Below are positions 1 to 9,759 of a stretch of DNA of 64,000 nt, piece after piece. Source of the stretch: Strigops habroptila (lineage: Eukaryota; Chordata; Aves; Psittaciformes; Psittacidae); the NCBI RefSeq assembly GCF_004027225.2, contig NC_046358.1:2101447-2165446 (forward strand). The letters run 5' to 3'. The notes beneath the pieces were generated by a model that saw only the letters and a list, made by a program, of their open reading frames with translations, was not told where the DNA came from and made no database searches. Position 1 is the first letter of the stretch. Each line of letters starts with the position of its first letter. Both the position numbers and the translations under genes were made by a program.

Positions 1-303
1 CTGACAGGAGGATGGAGCCAGGAGGGGGCTGGTCTCTGCTCCCAAGGAACAAGGGATGGGACAAGAGGAACCGGCCTCAAGCTGCACCAGGGCAGGTTTA
101 GATGGAGCTGAGGAACAATTCCTTCCCCAGAGGGTGCTCAGGCATTGGAACAGGCTGCCCAGGGCAGGGCTGGAGCCACCGGCCCTGGGGGGGTTCACAC
201 ACCGTGTAGCCGAGGCCCTCAATGCCATGGGTCAGTGGTGGCCTTGGCAGCGCTGGGGCAACTCAATGCCCTTAAATCTCTTTCCCAACCTCCTTAATTC
301 CAT
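1..303 (+). mobile_element. CR1 LINE 3' fragment
   Basis: The stretch closely matches a second copy at about 45829-46130: both share the run from 'ctgacaggaggatggagcca' through 'cattggaacaggctgcccag'. It ends in the typical CR1 tail (cttaaatctctttcccaacc, then a degenerate attccatg). CR1 is the main avian LINE and is usually 5'-truncated; this copy is cut by the window edge. It stops about a dozen bases before the acceptor of the next exon. Confidence 0.85.
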
Positions 304-315
304 GTGTACCCCCAG

Positions 316-458
316 GCACCCCCTACGACCCCTACAAGCCACTGTGGTTCGAGCGCAGGAAGGACCCGGTCACGCAGGAGCTGGCGCACGTCTATAAGGG
401 CGGGTACTGGGAGAGCAAAGAGAAGCAGGACTGGACCTTGTGCCCGGACATTTTCTAA
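316..458 (+). CDS. Oxysterol-binding protein family, last coding exon (partial gene)
   Basis: An acceptor (cccag at 311-315) opens a frame that runs to TAA at 456-458. Its codons give PYKPLWFERRKDPVTQEL, then a YKGGYW block, and it ends in WTLCPDIF. This tail is characteristic of the lipid-transfer domain C-terminus of OSBP/ORP proteins, which move sterols and PI4P between ER and Golgi membranes. The KEKQDW..CPDIF ending resembles OSBP or OSBP2 as I recall them, but I cannot separate paralogues from one exon, so no symbol is given. The first two exon bases (GC) complete a codon from an exon outside the window. An OSBP-family gene beside CABP4 is not the human arrangement. Confidence 0.75.
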
Positions 459-1335
459 GCCAGCAGGAGGAAGAGGAAGAGGAGGAGGAGGAGCAGCGGG
501 GGGCGAAGGCCGGCCGGGGAGCCCTGACACCGAGCTGGCCCCGCCGCAGCCCCCGTCTGTCCGTCCATCCATCCATCCATCCGTCTGTCTTAACCGCCCC
601 GTCTCTTCCCCACGCCTCGCCGGGGGGTGCCTTAGCCCATCCAACTGCCCTTGATGCCGGGGGGGGCGAGCGGGAGCTGGTAGGAACCCCCCCCCCCCCC
701 CCCAAAACCTGCTCAGGAAGGGGGGTCCCCTTCATCCCACAGCGTGACGGGGCCCTGGGCAGCGCTATGGGGCTGGGGCCATAGGTCCCGTGTGCCCCAG
801 GGGGGGCCGGTGGGTGCAGCGGGGCGAGCCCGAGGCTGGCCTTGGTCTCTTCCCCCCCCCCCTTTATCTTTCGGTTCCCATTCACCCCCACATATTTGGG
901 GTGCGGGGGGGGCAGACTCTGCCCCACAGCCTGTTCTATAGGTGTATATTATATATATGTAGAGCGCAACCGGGGTCCCCTTCTCCCCCTGCCCTCGGTG
1001 CCCCTGGGTTTGGGGTGTTCCCCCCCCCCAAATATGGGGTTCCCCCTCCAGGTGCCTTCCCTGTAGGTTTAGGGCAAGGGGGGGAGGTCCCAGGTTTTGG
1101 GGGGGGGGTGTTTCTTCCATCTATCTTCAGGGAGCAGCGGGAGCCTGCACCCCCAAACACTACAGGGGCTGGGATGTGCGCTGGGGGGGGGGGGTGTCTG
1201 TGCACCCCAAACCTGACAAGTGGGGGGGTTTCTGCACCCCAAACCTGAACTGGGGGGGTGTATGATGCCTTTTTTTTCTTTTTTTTTCCCTTTTTTCCAG
1301 GAAAACAACTAAATTAAAATCTGTGAATGCCCCAG
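459..1335 (+). other. 3' UTR and poly(A) signal of the OSBP-family gene
   Basis: Non-coding and GC-rich, with G and C homopolymers, a short (ccat)n run near 565-583 and a (ta)n run near 947-958. ATTAAA at 1313-1318, just after a T-rich tract, is the likely poly(A) signal. Confidence 0.55.
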
Positions 1336-1468
1336 CCTGGCTCTGCCTGCTCTGTGGGGAGGGGGGGGGTGCTGATTTTGGGGTACCCCATGTTATTTGG
1401 GAGCTCCCAGACCACCCCCTCCCTCCAGCAGTCCTGCACCCCCAAAAGATAAAGGGAAGAGGCGGCAG

Positions 1469-1541
1469 TGCCCGACCAGGGACTTGAACCCCGAACCGTC
1501 AGATTAAAAGTCTGCTGCTCTACCAGTTGAGCTACCCGGGC
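1469..1541 (-). tRNA. tRNA-Lys (anticodon TTT)
   Basis: The reverse complement folds as a 73-nt cloverleaf. It has the 5' strand GCCCGGG, the A-box TAGCTCAACTGGTAGAGC, an anticodon stem around CTTTTAA giving anticodon TTT, and the B-box GGGTTCAAGTCCC. Discriminator base is A. A Pol III terminator (TTTT on the minus strand, 1444-1447) follows about 20 nt downstream. The innermost acceptor pair appears to be G:G instead of a Watson-Crick pair, and the next pair is G:U. Confidence 0.9.
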
Positions 1542-1888
1542 AGCCCTAGGGGTTCCCTGGGGGGCCCCCCCATTCCCGAGCCTTCCTCATCCTCTTCCTC
1601 CCCCTTTACCTCGGTCTTGCTTCCGTGGAGGGGGGCACATGGTCGGTGTCCAGGAGCCTTTTTGCCCCCCCAACACCTTCCCTGTGCCTAAGGGGCGGTT
1701 TGGGGGTGCCTGGGGCTGTTGTTGTGTGTTCCCCCCACATGTAAAGGCAGCCAGGGGCTGCCAGAAGTGGGGTCAAACACTCCAAGAGGGGACCCCACAG
1801 CTCTTGGGGTTCATTCCCTCTCAACCCCCCCCCCCAACGCTGGCCCATAGGGGTCGTATATTGTGTCCCCCCCCACAATCAACAACAG

Positions 1889-1922
1889 CGGCGGCGGGAC
1901 TCGAACCCGCGACCTCCGAAGC
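1889..1922 (-). pseudogene. Truncated tRNA 3' half (T-arm and acceptor-like)
   Basis: On the minus strand this reads CTTCGGAGGTCGCGGGTTCG followed by AGTCCCGCCGCCGC. It looks like a T-arm (GCGGG, TTCGAGT, CCCGC) plus a possible acceptor strand. No 5' half follows: the sequence runs straight into the tRNA-Val gene on the other strand. It is likely a tRNA relic, but could be a chance B-box. Confidence 0.45.
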
Positions 1923-1933
1923 AGCCCCCCGGC

Positions 1934-2006
1934 GGCTCCATGGTGTAGGGGTGATCACGTCTGCTTTACACGCAGAAGGTCCTGGGTTCGAGCCCCAGTG
2001 GAGCCA
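1934..2006 (+). tRNA. tRNA-Val (anticodon TAC)
   Basis: A 73-nt cloverleaf: acceptor GGCTCCA pairs with TGGAGCC, discriminator A. The anticodon loop CTTTACA gives TAC, and the B-box is GGGTTCGAGCCCC. A Pol III terminator T6 lies at 2026-2031. It matches vertebrate tRNA-Val closely. The D-arm reads TGGTGTAGGGGTGATCA, slightly divergent from the usual form. Confidence 0.93.
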
Positions 2007-2082
2007 CCACCGGCCCCGACGTGGCTTTTTTGAGGTGTGGGGGGGAACCCACTCACGTAGCCCCCTTCCCGCCCTCCCCGCC

Positions 2083-2290
2083 CGCTGATTGGCCAGTTGT
2101 TGCGAGAGGCGTGTGCTTATTAGCCAGCACCGTGCTCTTTGCTGATTGGTTTAGCCTATGCCCTCTTTCACGCTGATTGGCCGGTTGGGTTGAGCAGTCA
2201 TCACATTGAGCGGATATTCCACCCCCGATCCCCGCTAATTAGTGTGTGCTGATTGGCTGGCTGGGTACAGCAATGGGTCATCCAGCCAAT
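2083..2290. promoter_or_regulatory. Cluster of CCAAT boxes (NF-Y type)
   Basis: GCTGATTGG occurs at 2083, 2141, 2172 and 2249, and a forward CCAAT lies near 2284. Parts of the flanks (GGCCAGTTG, GGCCGGTTGGG) recur too, so this may be a degenerate tandem repeat carrying NF-Y sites. No gene start is visible beside it; the tRNA-Val gene ends 77 bp before it. Confidence 0.4.
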
Positions 2291-2511
2291 GGCAGAGCGC
2301 GGTTTGGCAGCCGGTGCCCTACCTGTACCCCCGAGCTCTGCTTGTACCCCGGGTCCTGCCTTATCCCCCCGACCCCACCATGGGGACAAGCAGCCTGTCC
2401 CTGCCCCCTATGGGGCCCCAGGCACTGCCCCACAGCTCATGATGGGCCGGGGGGTGGTGACAATCCCACCCCATGGACCAACAGACACTCCTCCAGCTCT
2501 GATCCAGGGGG

Positions 2512-2517
2512 TTTATT
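2512..2517 (-). terminator. CABP4: Poly(A) signal of CABP4
   Basis: AATAAA on the minus strand, 173 nt past the CABP4 stop codon. It defines a 3' UTR of about 200 nt. Confidence 0.6.
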
Positions 2518-2592
2518 GGTCCCCAGCCCTGCCACCACCGCCATTGGGGTCCCACATCTGCCCCATTCCCAAGCACAGGCTCAGCTCCAGTT

Positions 2593-2617
2593 GTTCACTC
2601 TGAACCCTACCGATGGC
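2593..2617 (+). repeat. Dispersed 25-bp element, copy A
   Basis: GTTCACTCTG AAC CCTACCGATGGC, within the CABP4 3' UTR and antisense to it. It has three differences from copy C. Confidence 0.75.
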
Positions 2618-2689
2618 AGCGAGCTGGGGCTGGTGGCTGGGCAGGACAAGGGTCAGGGTGGGGGGGTCCCATCTCGTCCCCACGTTTCA

Positions 2690-5600
2690 TTACCGGGATG
2701 ACAACATCATAACGAACTCTGTGGGTGACAAAGGGGGGTGTGAGGGGACCCCAGAGCTGAGCCGGGGGAGGGAATGGGGGGGGACACCCCTCACCATCGA
2801 AGTCCACGCGCCCGTCCCCGTTGAGGTCCACGTCCTGCAGGATCTCGTCCACCTCATGCGCCTTGAGCTGCTCGCCCAGCAGCGCCGCGATGGCCGCCCG
2901 CATCTCCGTGCTGCTGATCTCCCCGTCCCCGTTCATGTCGAACTGTGGGGCCCACGGGTTGGGGGTCACCGGCACCACCGGCACCGGCACACCCCCTCCA
3001 AGGTCATGGTCACCTCCAGGGGGTCCTTGTGGTCAGCCCCATGGTCGTTGCCCCTGCTGTGCTCTTCCCTTGGTCACTGTGCCCTCCCTGTCTCCAGTCA
3101 GCCCCATAGTCATTGTCCCATCACAGTCATTGTCACCTCATGGTCTTCCTATGGTCATCATCCCCCAATGCCTGTGGTTGCTCCCATAGTCACCATTCCC
3201 CCCTGGTCATGGTCTCTCCACGGTTGCTGTCCCCTCCATGCTTGTCATCACCTCCATGGTCATTGTCCCCACTACAGTCACTGTCACCCCACGGTTTTCC
3301 CATGGTCATCATCCCCTCCATGCCTATGGTTACCCCCATGGTTGTCATTCCTTCATGGTCATGGTCTCTCCATGGTCTTCCTGTGGTCACTGTCCCCTCC
3401 ATGCCTGTCATCACCTCTATGGTCACTATTCCCCTATGGTCTTCCCATGGTCACCATTCCCTCATGGCCATGGTCTCCCCCTGGACTTCCCATAGTCACT
3501 GTCCCCTCCATCCCCATAGTCATTGTCCCCACCATGGTCTTCCAATGGTCATCGTCTCCTCCATGCACATGGTCATCCCCATGGTCACCATTTCCCTATG
3601 GTCATGGTCTCCCCATGGTCCCTCCATGTTCATTGTCCCCACCATGGTCACTGTCACCCCATGGTCTTCCTATGGCCATCAGCCCCTCCAATCCTGTGGT
3701 CATCCCCATGGTCACCATCACCCCACAGTCTTCCCATGGTCACCGTCCTGTCAACGCCTGTCAACACCCCCATGGTCATTGACCCCACCATGGTCTCCCC
3801 ATGACCATCATCCCCTCCATGCCTGTGGTCACCATTCCCCCATGGTCTTCCTGTGGTCACTGTCCCCTCCATCCCTGTGGCCACCCCCATGTTCATTGTC
3901 CCCACCATGGTCACCCCATGGCCGCTGCCCCCTCACCCCTGTGCCCCCCACATCCCGCCCCCCATGGCCATACCTCTCGGAAGGCGATCTTGAGCTCCCG
4001 CACACCCACCATATGGGCCGTCTCCTCCCGCAGCTTCGGGCCCATCATCTGCACGAAGTCCTCAAAGTCCACCCGGCCACCCACTGCGGTGGGACAGGGA
4101 CAACCTCACACCCCACATCCCCCCTCTACACCCTCCCCCAGCCCCACAGCACCCAGCCCCACGCTCACTCCTCATCTTGATGTGCTGGGAGATCTCGATG
4201 AGCTCCATCTCGGTGGGCATGTAGCCCAGGGTGCGCATGCAGGCACCCAGGTCCTTGTAGCTGATGTACCCGTCCTGGTCCGTGTCGAACTCCTTGAAGG
4301 CGTCCAGCAGCTCTGCTCGCACCGGGGGGGCACAGGGGCACCCCACAGGGTGAGGTGGATGGGGTGTGCATGGGCCCATGTCTCACCCCAGGGCAGGTCC
4401 CTCTCTGGATGGGGTGATGTGGTGTGTGGCCCCGTGGCATTGCATCCCATGGGAGACCCTTCCATGGTGCCCATCCCCATGGTGCTGTCACCCCATGGGA
4501 GATCCTTCCATGGTATGTGTCCCCATGGCACTGCGCCCACCCCATGGCACTGTCATCCAGGGGAGAGCCCTCCATGGCACCCATCCCCATGGCACCCATT
4601 CCCATGGCACCCATCCCCATGGCACCCATCCCCATGGCACCCATTCCCATGGCACCCATCCCCATGGCACCCACCCCCATGGCACCCATTCCCATGGCAC
4701 CCATCCCCATGGCACTGTGCTCCATTGGAGATCCTTCCACGGCACATGTCCCCATGGCACCATTGTCCCCCATGGGAGATCTCCCTATGGCACATGTTCC
4801 TGTGTCCCTGTCACCCCACGGCAGAGCCCTCCATGGTGCCCATCCCCATGGCACTGCACTCCATTGGAGATCCTTCCATAGCATGTGTCCCCATGGCACT
4901 TCACCCCATGGCACCCCATGGAAGATCCCTCCATAGTGCATGTCCCCATGGCACTATTATCCTCCATGGCAGAGCCCTCTATGGCACCCATCCCTATGGC
5001 ACTGTCACCCCATGGGAGATCCATCCATTGCACATGTCCCCATGGCATCACTGTCCCCCATGGGAGATGGCACATGTCCCTATGGCAATGTCACCCCATG
5101 GCAGAGCCCTCTATGGAGCCCATCCCTATGGCACTGTCACCCCATGGGAGATCCCTCCATGGCACCCATCCCCATGGCAATGTCACCCCATGGGAGATCC
5201 CTCCATGGCACCCATCCCCATGGCACTGTCACCCCATGGGAGATCCCTCCATGGTGTGTGTCCCCCTGGCACCACTGTCCCCCATGAGAGATCCATCCAT
5301 ATCCCAATGGCACTGCACCCCATGGCACTGTGACCCCCCCACACCCTTCCATGTCCCACGTCCCCCCGTGTCCCCACGTCCCCCACTCACCATCCAGCTC
5401 CTCCGGTGACAGCTCCCGCTCCTGGGCCGGGCACACACAGGGGTTGGGGACAGGGGGGTTGGGGACAGCGTCAGCCCCGGCTCAGCCCCACACCCCCCCC
5501 CCGTGTCACCTTCCTTACGCGTGGGGCAGAATTAGCTCCGGCGGGAGGGATTAGTGGGATTGGAGCAAAGCTCTGCCCCGGGTCCCACCTCCCGCCACCC

Positions 5601-6697
5601 CCAGGCTCCCCAAGCGGGGTCTGCCCAGCACCCATGGGTGCTGCCGGGGGTGCTTCGTGCTCCTGGGGATGGGGGAGCAGCGTGTGTCCCCCTGCAGCCC
5701 GGTCCCCATGGGTGTCCACAGGGCCCTGCGGTGTCCCCAGCACCATCCCACGGGTCCCAGAGCGTTCCCAACCTCATCCCCATGTCCCCTCCATCCCAAC
5801 GATCCCAGAGTGTCCATCACCCTGTCCCAAATGCCCCCATGTCCCCTTCACCCCAAGGGCTCCAGAGCATCTCCAACCTTGTCCCCATGTCCCCAACGCC
5901 ATCCCCAGGGTCCCAGAGTGTCCCTCACCCTGTCCCCAGTGTCCCATGTCCCACCTATCCCAAGGGTCCTAGAGCATCCCTGATCTCATCCCCATGTTCC
6001 CTCCATCCCCAGGGTTCTGAAGCATCCTCAACATCATCCCTATGTCCCCAACACTGTCGCCAAGGTCTCAGAATGTCCCTGACCGTGTCCTCAGTGCCCC
6101 ATGTCCCATCTATCCCAAGGATCCCAGAGCACCCCCAACTTCGTCCCCATGTCCCCAACACCATCCCCAGGGGCTCAGAATGTCCCTGACCCTGTCCCCA
6201 GTGCCCTATGTCCCCTTCATCCCTGAGATCCTGGAGCATCCTCAACCTTGTCCCCTTGTTCCCTCCATCCCAAGGATCCCAGAGTGTCCCCAACCTTGTC
6301 CCTATGTCCCCTCCATCCCCAGGGCTCCAGAATATCCTTCACCCTGTCCCCAATGCCCCATGTCCCATCTATCCCGAGGATCCCAGAGCATCCCCAACCT
6401 CATCCCCATGTCCCCAGCACCATCCCTCAGGTCCCAGAGCATCCTTGACCCACATCCCGTCCATCCCCATGTCCCCACCTTGCCGAACACGGTGTTGAGG
6501 AAGGGGGAGTACGTTTTGGTGGCGGCCGCATGGGGGTCCCCGGGCCCCTTCCTGCCGCTCCTGTGCCCGTGGCCGCTGTGCCGGGACTCGGCGCCGGGGC
6601 TCCTGGTGCCGCCGTCCTCGGGGGGCTTCGGGGGGGGCTTGTCCCCCTCCTTGCCCGTGTCCTTGGGGGTCCCCTTGTCCCCGCGGGTGCGCGGCAT
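2690..6697 (-). CDS. CABP4: Calcium-binding protein 4
   Basis: Six coding exons, minus strand: 6479-6697, 5391-5421, 4169-4312, 3974-4083, 2795-2942, 2690-2718. Phases agree and give 226 residues. The family is the neuronal calmodulin-like CaBPs; CaBP4 modulates Cav1.4 channels at photoreceptor ribbon synapses. The N-terminus (residues 1-73) is basic, Pro-rich and disordered, ending [18 protein letters not shown]1 is [14 protein letters not shown]2 is degenerate ([10 protein letters not shown] follows KM), as in all CaBPs. EF3 is [12 protein letters not shown] and EF4 is [12 protein letters not shown]. The ending EFVMMLSSR is near human CABP4 EFVMMLSRH rather than CABP1/2. Adjacency to GPR152 also fits CABP4. 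The start ATG at 6697 was chosen as the only one giving the family N-terminal pattern. Introns 1, 2 and 4 hold minisatellites. Confidence 0.93.
3003..3950. repeat. Minisatellite in CABP4 intron 4
   Basis: Degenerate tandem units of roughly 30-35 bp built on 'catggtcatcatcccctcca' and 'catggtcttcccatggtcac'. It fills almost the whole intron; long frames across it are repeat artefacts. Confidence 0.85.
4395..5330. repeat. Minisatellite in CABP4 intron 2
   Basis: Units built on 'ccccatggcacccatcc'. A pure 15-bp block (atggcacccatcccc and its tt variant) repeats about ten times at 4571-4714. It is flanked by longer units containing 'atgggagatccctccatgg'. Because 15 is divisible by 3, it keeps all frames open. 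Confidence 0.85.
5528..5565. promoter_or_regulatory. CRX/OTX-like sites in CABP4 intron 1
   Basis: GGGATTA at 5547-5553 (TAATCCC on the gene strand), AATTAG at 5530-5535 and a CCAAT box (ATTGG) sit together in the non-repetitive part of the intron. TAATCC is the core bound by CRX/OTX factors in photoreceptors, which is where CABP4 acts. Binding is inferred. Confidence 0.3.
5700..6475. repeat. Minisatellite in CABP4 intron 1
   Basis: Higher-order units of about 50-60 bp such as 'catccccatgtccccaacac' joined to 'cccagagtgtccctcaccct'. It ends a few bases from the donor of exon 1. Confidence 0.8.
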
Positions 6698-6850
6698 TGG
6701 GGCCGCTGGGCAGGAGCAGCGCCCGGCGCGGGACCGGCCTTAAGAGGGAGCAGGAAATCCTCTTACCCCCGTGTGCCCGCCCCCCCCCCGCGCCGTGTCC
6801 CCACCACCCGCAAAGCCAATTAGTGGTGATTAACGGCAGGAAACGGGCAC
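6698..6850 (-). promoter_or_regulatory. CABP4: Probable CABP4 proximal promoter
   Basis: Directly upstream of the CABP4 start. On the gene strand it has TTAATCACCACTAATTGG: a CRX-like TTAATC core, an AATTA homeodomain core and an overlapping CCAAT-type ATTGG. CTCTTAAGG lies near 6740. No TATA box is clear. Confidence 0.4.
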
Positions 6851-6899
6851 CGGCCACTGGCACTGCTGGGACCCCCAATACACATCCTGGGGTCACCCT

Positions 6900-7420
6900 G
6901 TGCTGGCTCTGACCCGTGTCCCCACCGCTGGTATCCCATGGTCAGCACTAGTGTCCCCAGCATCAACCCTTGTCCCTGGGGGGACACCCCATGGTCACCA
7001 TCCGTGTCCCCACTGGGGACACCCTATGGTCACCCTCTGCCGTGGGGTGCAGTGCCATAAGGACACGACCCACGTCCCCAGTGCTGGCACCCCATGGTCA
7101 GCACCAGTGTACCCAGCACTGACACACGCTCCCTGTGGGGACACCCCATGGTCACCATCCATGTCCCCAGCACTGACCCATGTCCCCAATGGGGACACCT
7201 CACAGCCACTATCTGCCATGGGGAGCAGTGCCATGGGTCACGTCCCCCACACTGACACCCCATGGCCATCACCCATATCTCCAGTGGGGACACCCCACAG
7301 GCACCATCTATGTCCCCAGCACCAAACCATATCCCCAGTGGTGACACCCCACGGCCACCACATGTGTCCCCAACTCTCATGTCCCCAACCCACATCCCTA
7401 TCGCTCTCCCCCATGTCCCC
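6900..7420. repeat. Minisatellite upstream of CABP4
   Basis: Units of about 50-60 bp around 'tggggacaccccatggtcac' and 'gtccccagcactgacccatg'. No gene is seen between 6850 and 8077. Confidence 0.8.
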
Positions 7421-7864
7421 ACACAGACAGCCGTCCCCAGCAGGGCTGTGACAACACAGAGCCGTGCTGTCCCCCCCCATGGCCCCGATACCATCACACA
7501 GGGCGGGTGGCAGCAGGAAGCCAGCTCATGAGAGATGCCATCGCAGGGACACCAGGGCTCCTCCCACCGTCACCCACACACAGAGGACACCCCACAACCA
7601 GGTGCCCCCCACCTGCCACCCCTCCTGAGCTCTTCCCACCATTACGGTAGGTCCTACACTATTTACTCCCCTTGGACCCCAAGTGTAGGGGCTGGTGGGG
7701 TCTTGGACCCCTGGCACGGGGTATCTCCAGGCTTGGTGGCATGATGGGCATGGGTGGCACAACCAGTGGGGGACAAGGATGCCACAGGACATGGGGGGGA
7801 CACCCCAAAATGAGGGCAGGGCAGGAGAAAGCCAGTTGCTGTGGGTCTGAGGGCTGTATGGTGG

Positions 7865-8032
7865 TATGGATGGGGTGAGATGGGATATAGTGACATGGGT
7901 TGGGTGACACCAGAGTGGGCGACGTGGGATGGGGTGACACCAAAGGGGATGACACCAGGGTGGGTAACATAGGATGGGGTGGCACCAAAGCGGACGACAC
8001 CAAAGGGGATGACACCGGAGTGGGTGACACCC
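7865..8032. repeat. Short tandem array upstream of GPR152
   Basis: Repeats of 'gggatgacaccagagtgggt' type, period near 18-36 bp, ending about 45 bp before the GPR152 start. It may overlap the promoter or 5' UTR. Confidence 0.7.
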
Positions 8033-8077
8033 CATCTCTAAGTGCCCCATGCTGCCCATAGAGCCAGCCCCGGGCTG

Positions 8078-9646
8078 ATGGAGCTGTGGACCACCACCGT
8101 GCTGCCCACCCCGACCCTGCCACCCGCTGACGCGCTGTGGTGGGACACGGAGCTCCTGGTGGCCTGCGCGGTGCTGGGGCTCCCGGCCAATGCCTTCACC
8201 CTATGGCTGACGGGCTGGCGGCTGCGGTGCCGCGGTTTGGCCACCTTCATCTTCAGCTTGGCCGCGTCTGACTTCCTCTTCCTCACCAACTCACTGCTGC
8301 AGATCTGGTCCGTGGCCAACGACTACCAGTGGCTGCTGGACACCCACTGGTGCCGCCTCCATCAGTTCCTCTACGCTCTGGGCTACTATAGCAGCCTCTT
8401 CTTGCTGGCTGCCATCAGCCTGGACCGCTGCTTGTTGGTGGCCGTCCCGCTTTGGTACCGCTGCCGCCGGCCGGCGCGGTTACCGGCGGCGCTGTGCGCC
8501 GGTGCCTGGCTGGTGGCCGGTGGCTGCAGCGCCCCGGAGGCGGCGCTGTCGGTAACGGAGGAGGCGCTGCCCGGTGTCACCGTGTGCCGCAGCGAGCGGG
8601 GGCACTGGGAGGTGCCGCTGCGCTGGTTGGAGGTGCTGGTGGAGGGGCTGCTGCCGTTCGCCGTGGTGGTGCTGTGCCACGGCGCAGCGCTGGTGCTGGC
8701 GCGGTGCGGCCGCGGCCGCCCGACCACCCGCTTCCAGTGCATCGTGGTGGCCACGCTGAGCGCTTACGTGGTGCTGCATCTGCCCTTCCAAGCGGCGCAG
8801 CTGCTGGTGGTGCTGGTCCCCGGCACCTCCGGGCACCTCCTGTACCCGCTGGGGATCGCCTTCAACCTCAGCAGCTGCCTCAACCCCTGCCTTTACCTGC
8901 TGCTCGGCTCCCGCGCCTGCCACCGCGCCGCACGCATCCTGCGCGCCCTGGTACCCGCTGCATCACCCGCTGCCACCAATGTGCCACCCAGCACCGGCAC
9001 CCCTGAGTCACCCGCTGCCACCGCTGTGCCGCTCGCCACTGTCACCGCGGTGGCACCCGCCACTGATATCACCGTGTCACCCGCTGTGCCACCCGCTGCC
9101 AGCCCTGTGCCATCCACCACCAGCACTGCTGTGTCACCCACTGCCACTGCCGTGACACCCGCTGCCACCGCTGTGCCACTCGCCACTGTCACCACTATGG
9201 CACCCATTGCCACTGTGCCACTCGCCACCGGCACTGCTGTGCCACCTGCCGTCACCGCTGTGCCACTTGCCACGGTCACCACTATGGCACTCGCCACCGG
9301 TACTGCCGTGTCACCCACTGTGCCACCCACTGCCAGCGCCATGCCACCCGCCACTGTCACCCCTCTGCCACACACTGCCAGCACCCTTGTGCCACTCGCC
9401 TTCACCTCAGTGTCACCCAGCACTGTGCCACCCACTGTCACCCCTGTGCCACCCGCTGCCATCACCCCTGTGCCACCCGCTGCCATCATTCCTGTGCCAC
9501 CCACCACCCTCACACCAGTGCCCCTCGTCACTGCCACCCCTGATCCCACCACTGCCATCAGCCATGTGCCACCGAACATCACCCCAGTGTCACCCACGGT
9601 TACCCCTGTGCCACCCCCCATCACCCCCCCATCGGCAGCCCCATGA
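8078..9646 (+). CDS. GPR152: G protein-coupled receptor 152 (orphan, class A)
   Basis: A single-exon gene of 522 residues from ATG 8078; an upstream in-frame ATG at 8042 would add 12 residues, but MELWTTT at 8078 gives a short extracellular N-terminus. Seven hydrophobic segments occupy residues about 20-295. TM1 holds GLPANAF; TM2 holds SLAASDFLFL; TM3 ends SLDRCLL, where DRC replaces DRY, as in human GPR152; TM7 has NPCLY for NPxxY. Cys residues before TM3 and in loop 2 can form the usual disulphide. From about residue 308 the tail is a coding minisatellite rich in Thr, Pro, Ala, Val and Ser. The human tail is also repetitive, but with an unrelated unit. It lies between CABP4 and CORO1B as in mammals. 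Ligand unknown. Confidence 0.92.
   Translation: MELWTTTVLPTPTLPPADALWWDTELLVACAVLGLPANAFTLWLTGWRLRCRGLATFIFSLAASDFLFLTNSLLQIWSVANDYQWLLDTHWCRLHQFLYALGYYSSLFLLAAISLDRCLLVAVPLWYRCRRPARLPAALCAGAWLVAGGCSAPEAALSVTEEALPGVTVCRSERGHWEVPLRWLEVLVEGLLPFAVVVLCHGAALVLARCGRGRPTTRFQCIVVATLSAYVVLHLPFQAAQLLVVLVPGTSGHLLYPLGIAFNLSSCLNPCLYLLLGSRACHRAARILRALVPAASPAATNVPPSTGTPESPAATAVPLATVTAVAPATDITVSPAVPPAASPVPSTTSTAVSPTATAVTPAATAVPLATVTTMAPIATVPLATGTAVPPAVTAVPLATVTTMALATGTAVSPTVPPTASAMPPATVTPLPHTASTLVPLAFTSVSPSTVPPTVTPVPPAAITPVPPAAIIPVPPTTLTPVPLVTATPDPTTAISHVPPNITPVSPTVTPVPPPITPPSAAP
9000..9625 (+). repeat. GPR152: Coding minisatellite in the GPR152 tail
   Basis: Degenerate units of about 21-30 bp (for example gtgccactcgccactgtcac) run in frame to the stop codon and encode TVPPAATAVPLATV-like peptides. 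Codon third positions vary while the Thr/Pro/Ala/Val pattern stays. Confidence 0.85.
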
Positions 9647-9759
9647 GCCCTCCCCCGCCCCGCACCCCCCGTTCCCCCCATCCCGCCTGTGGGGTCCCAT
9701 CGCCCGCTGACCCCTTGGTCCCACCCCCCCCACCCCCCGCCGCGGTCCCGCTCCTCCCC

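Noticed and set aside
2613-3782. 389-residue + frame over CABP4 introns 4-5
   Set aside because: Antisense to CABP4 exon 5 and through a His/Pro minisatellite; not a gene.
3801-5333. 510-residue + frame with SPWHPSPWH repeats
   Set aside because: 15-bp minisatellite in CABP4 intron 2 keeps the frame open.
8042-8077. Upstream in-frame ATG of GPR152
   Set aside because: It would add MPHAAHRASPGL; MELWTTT is the more plausible start, though the longer form cannot be excluded.
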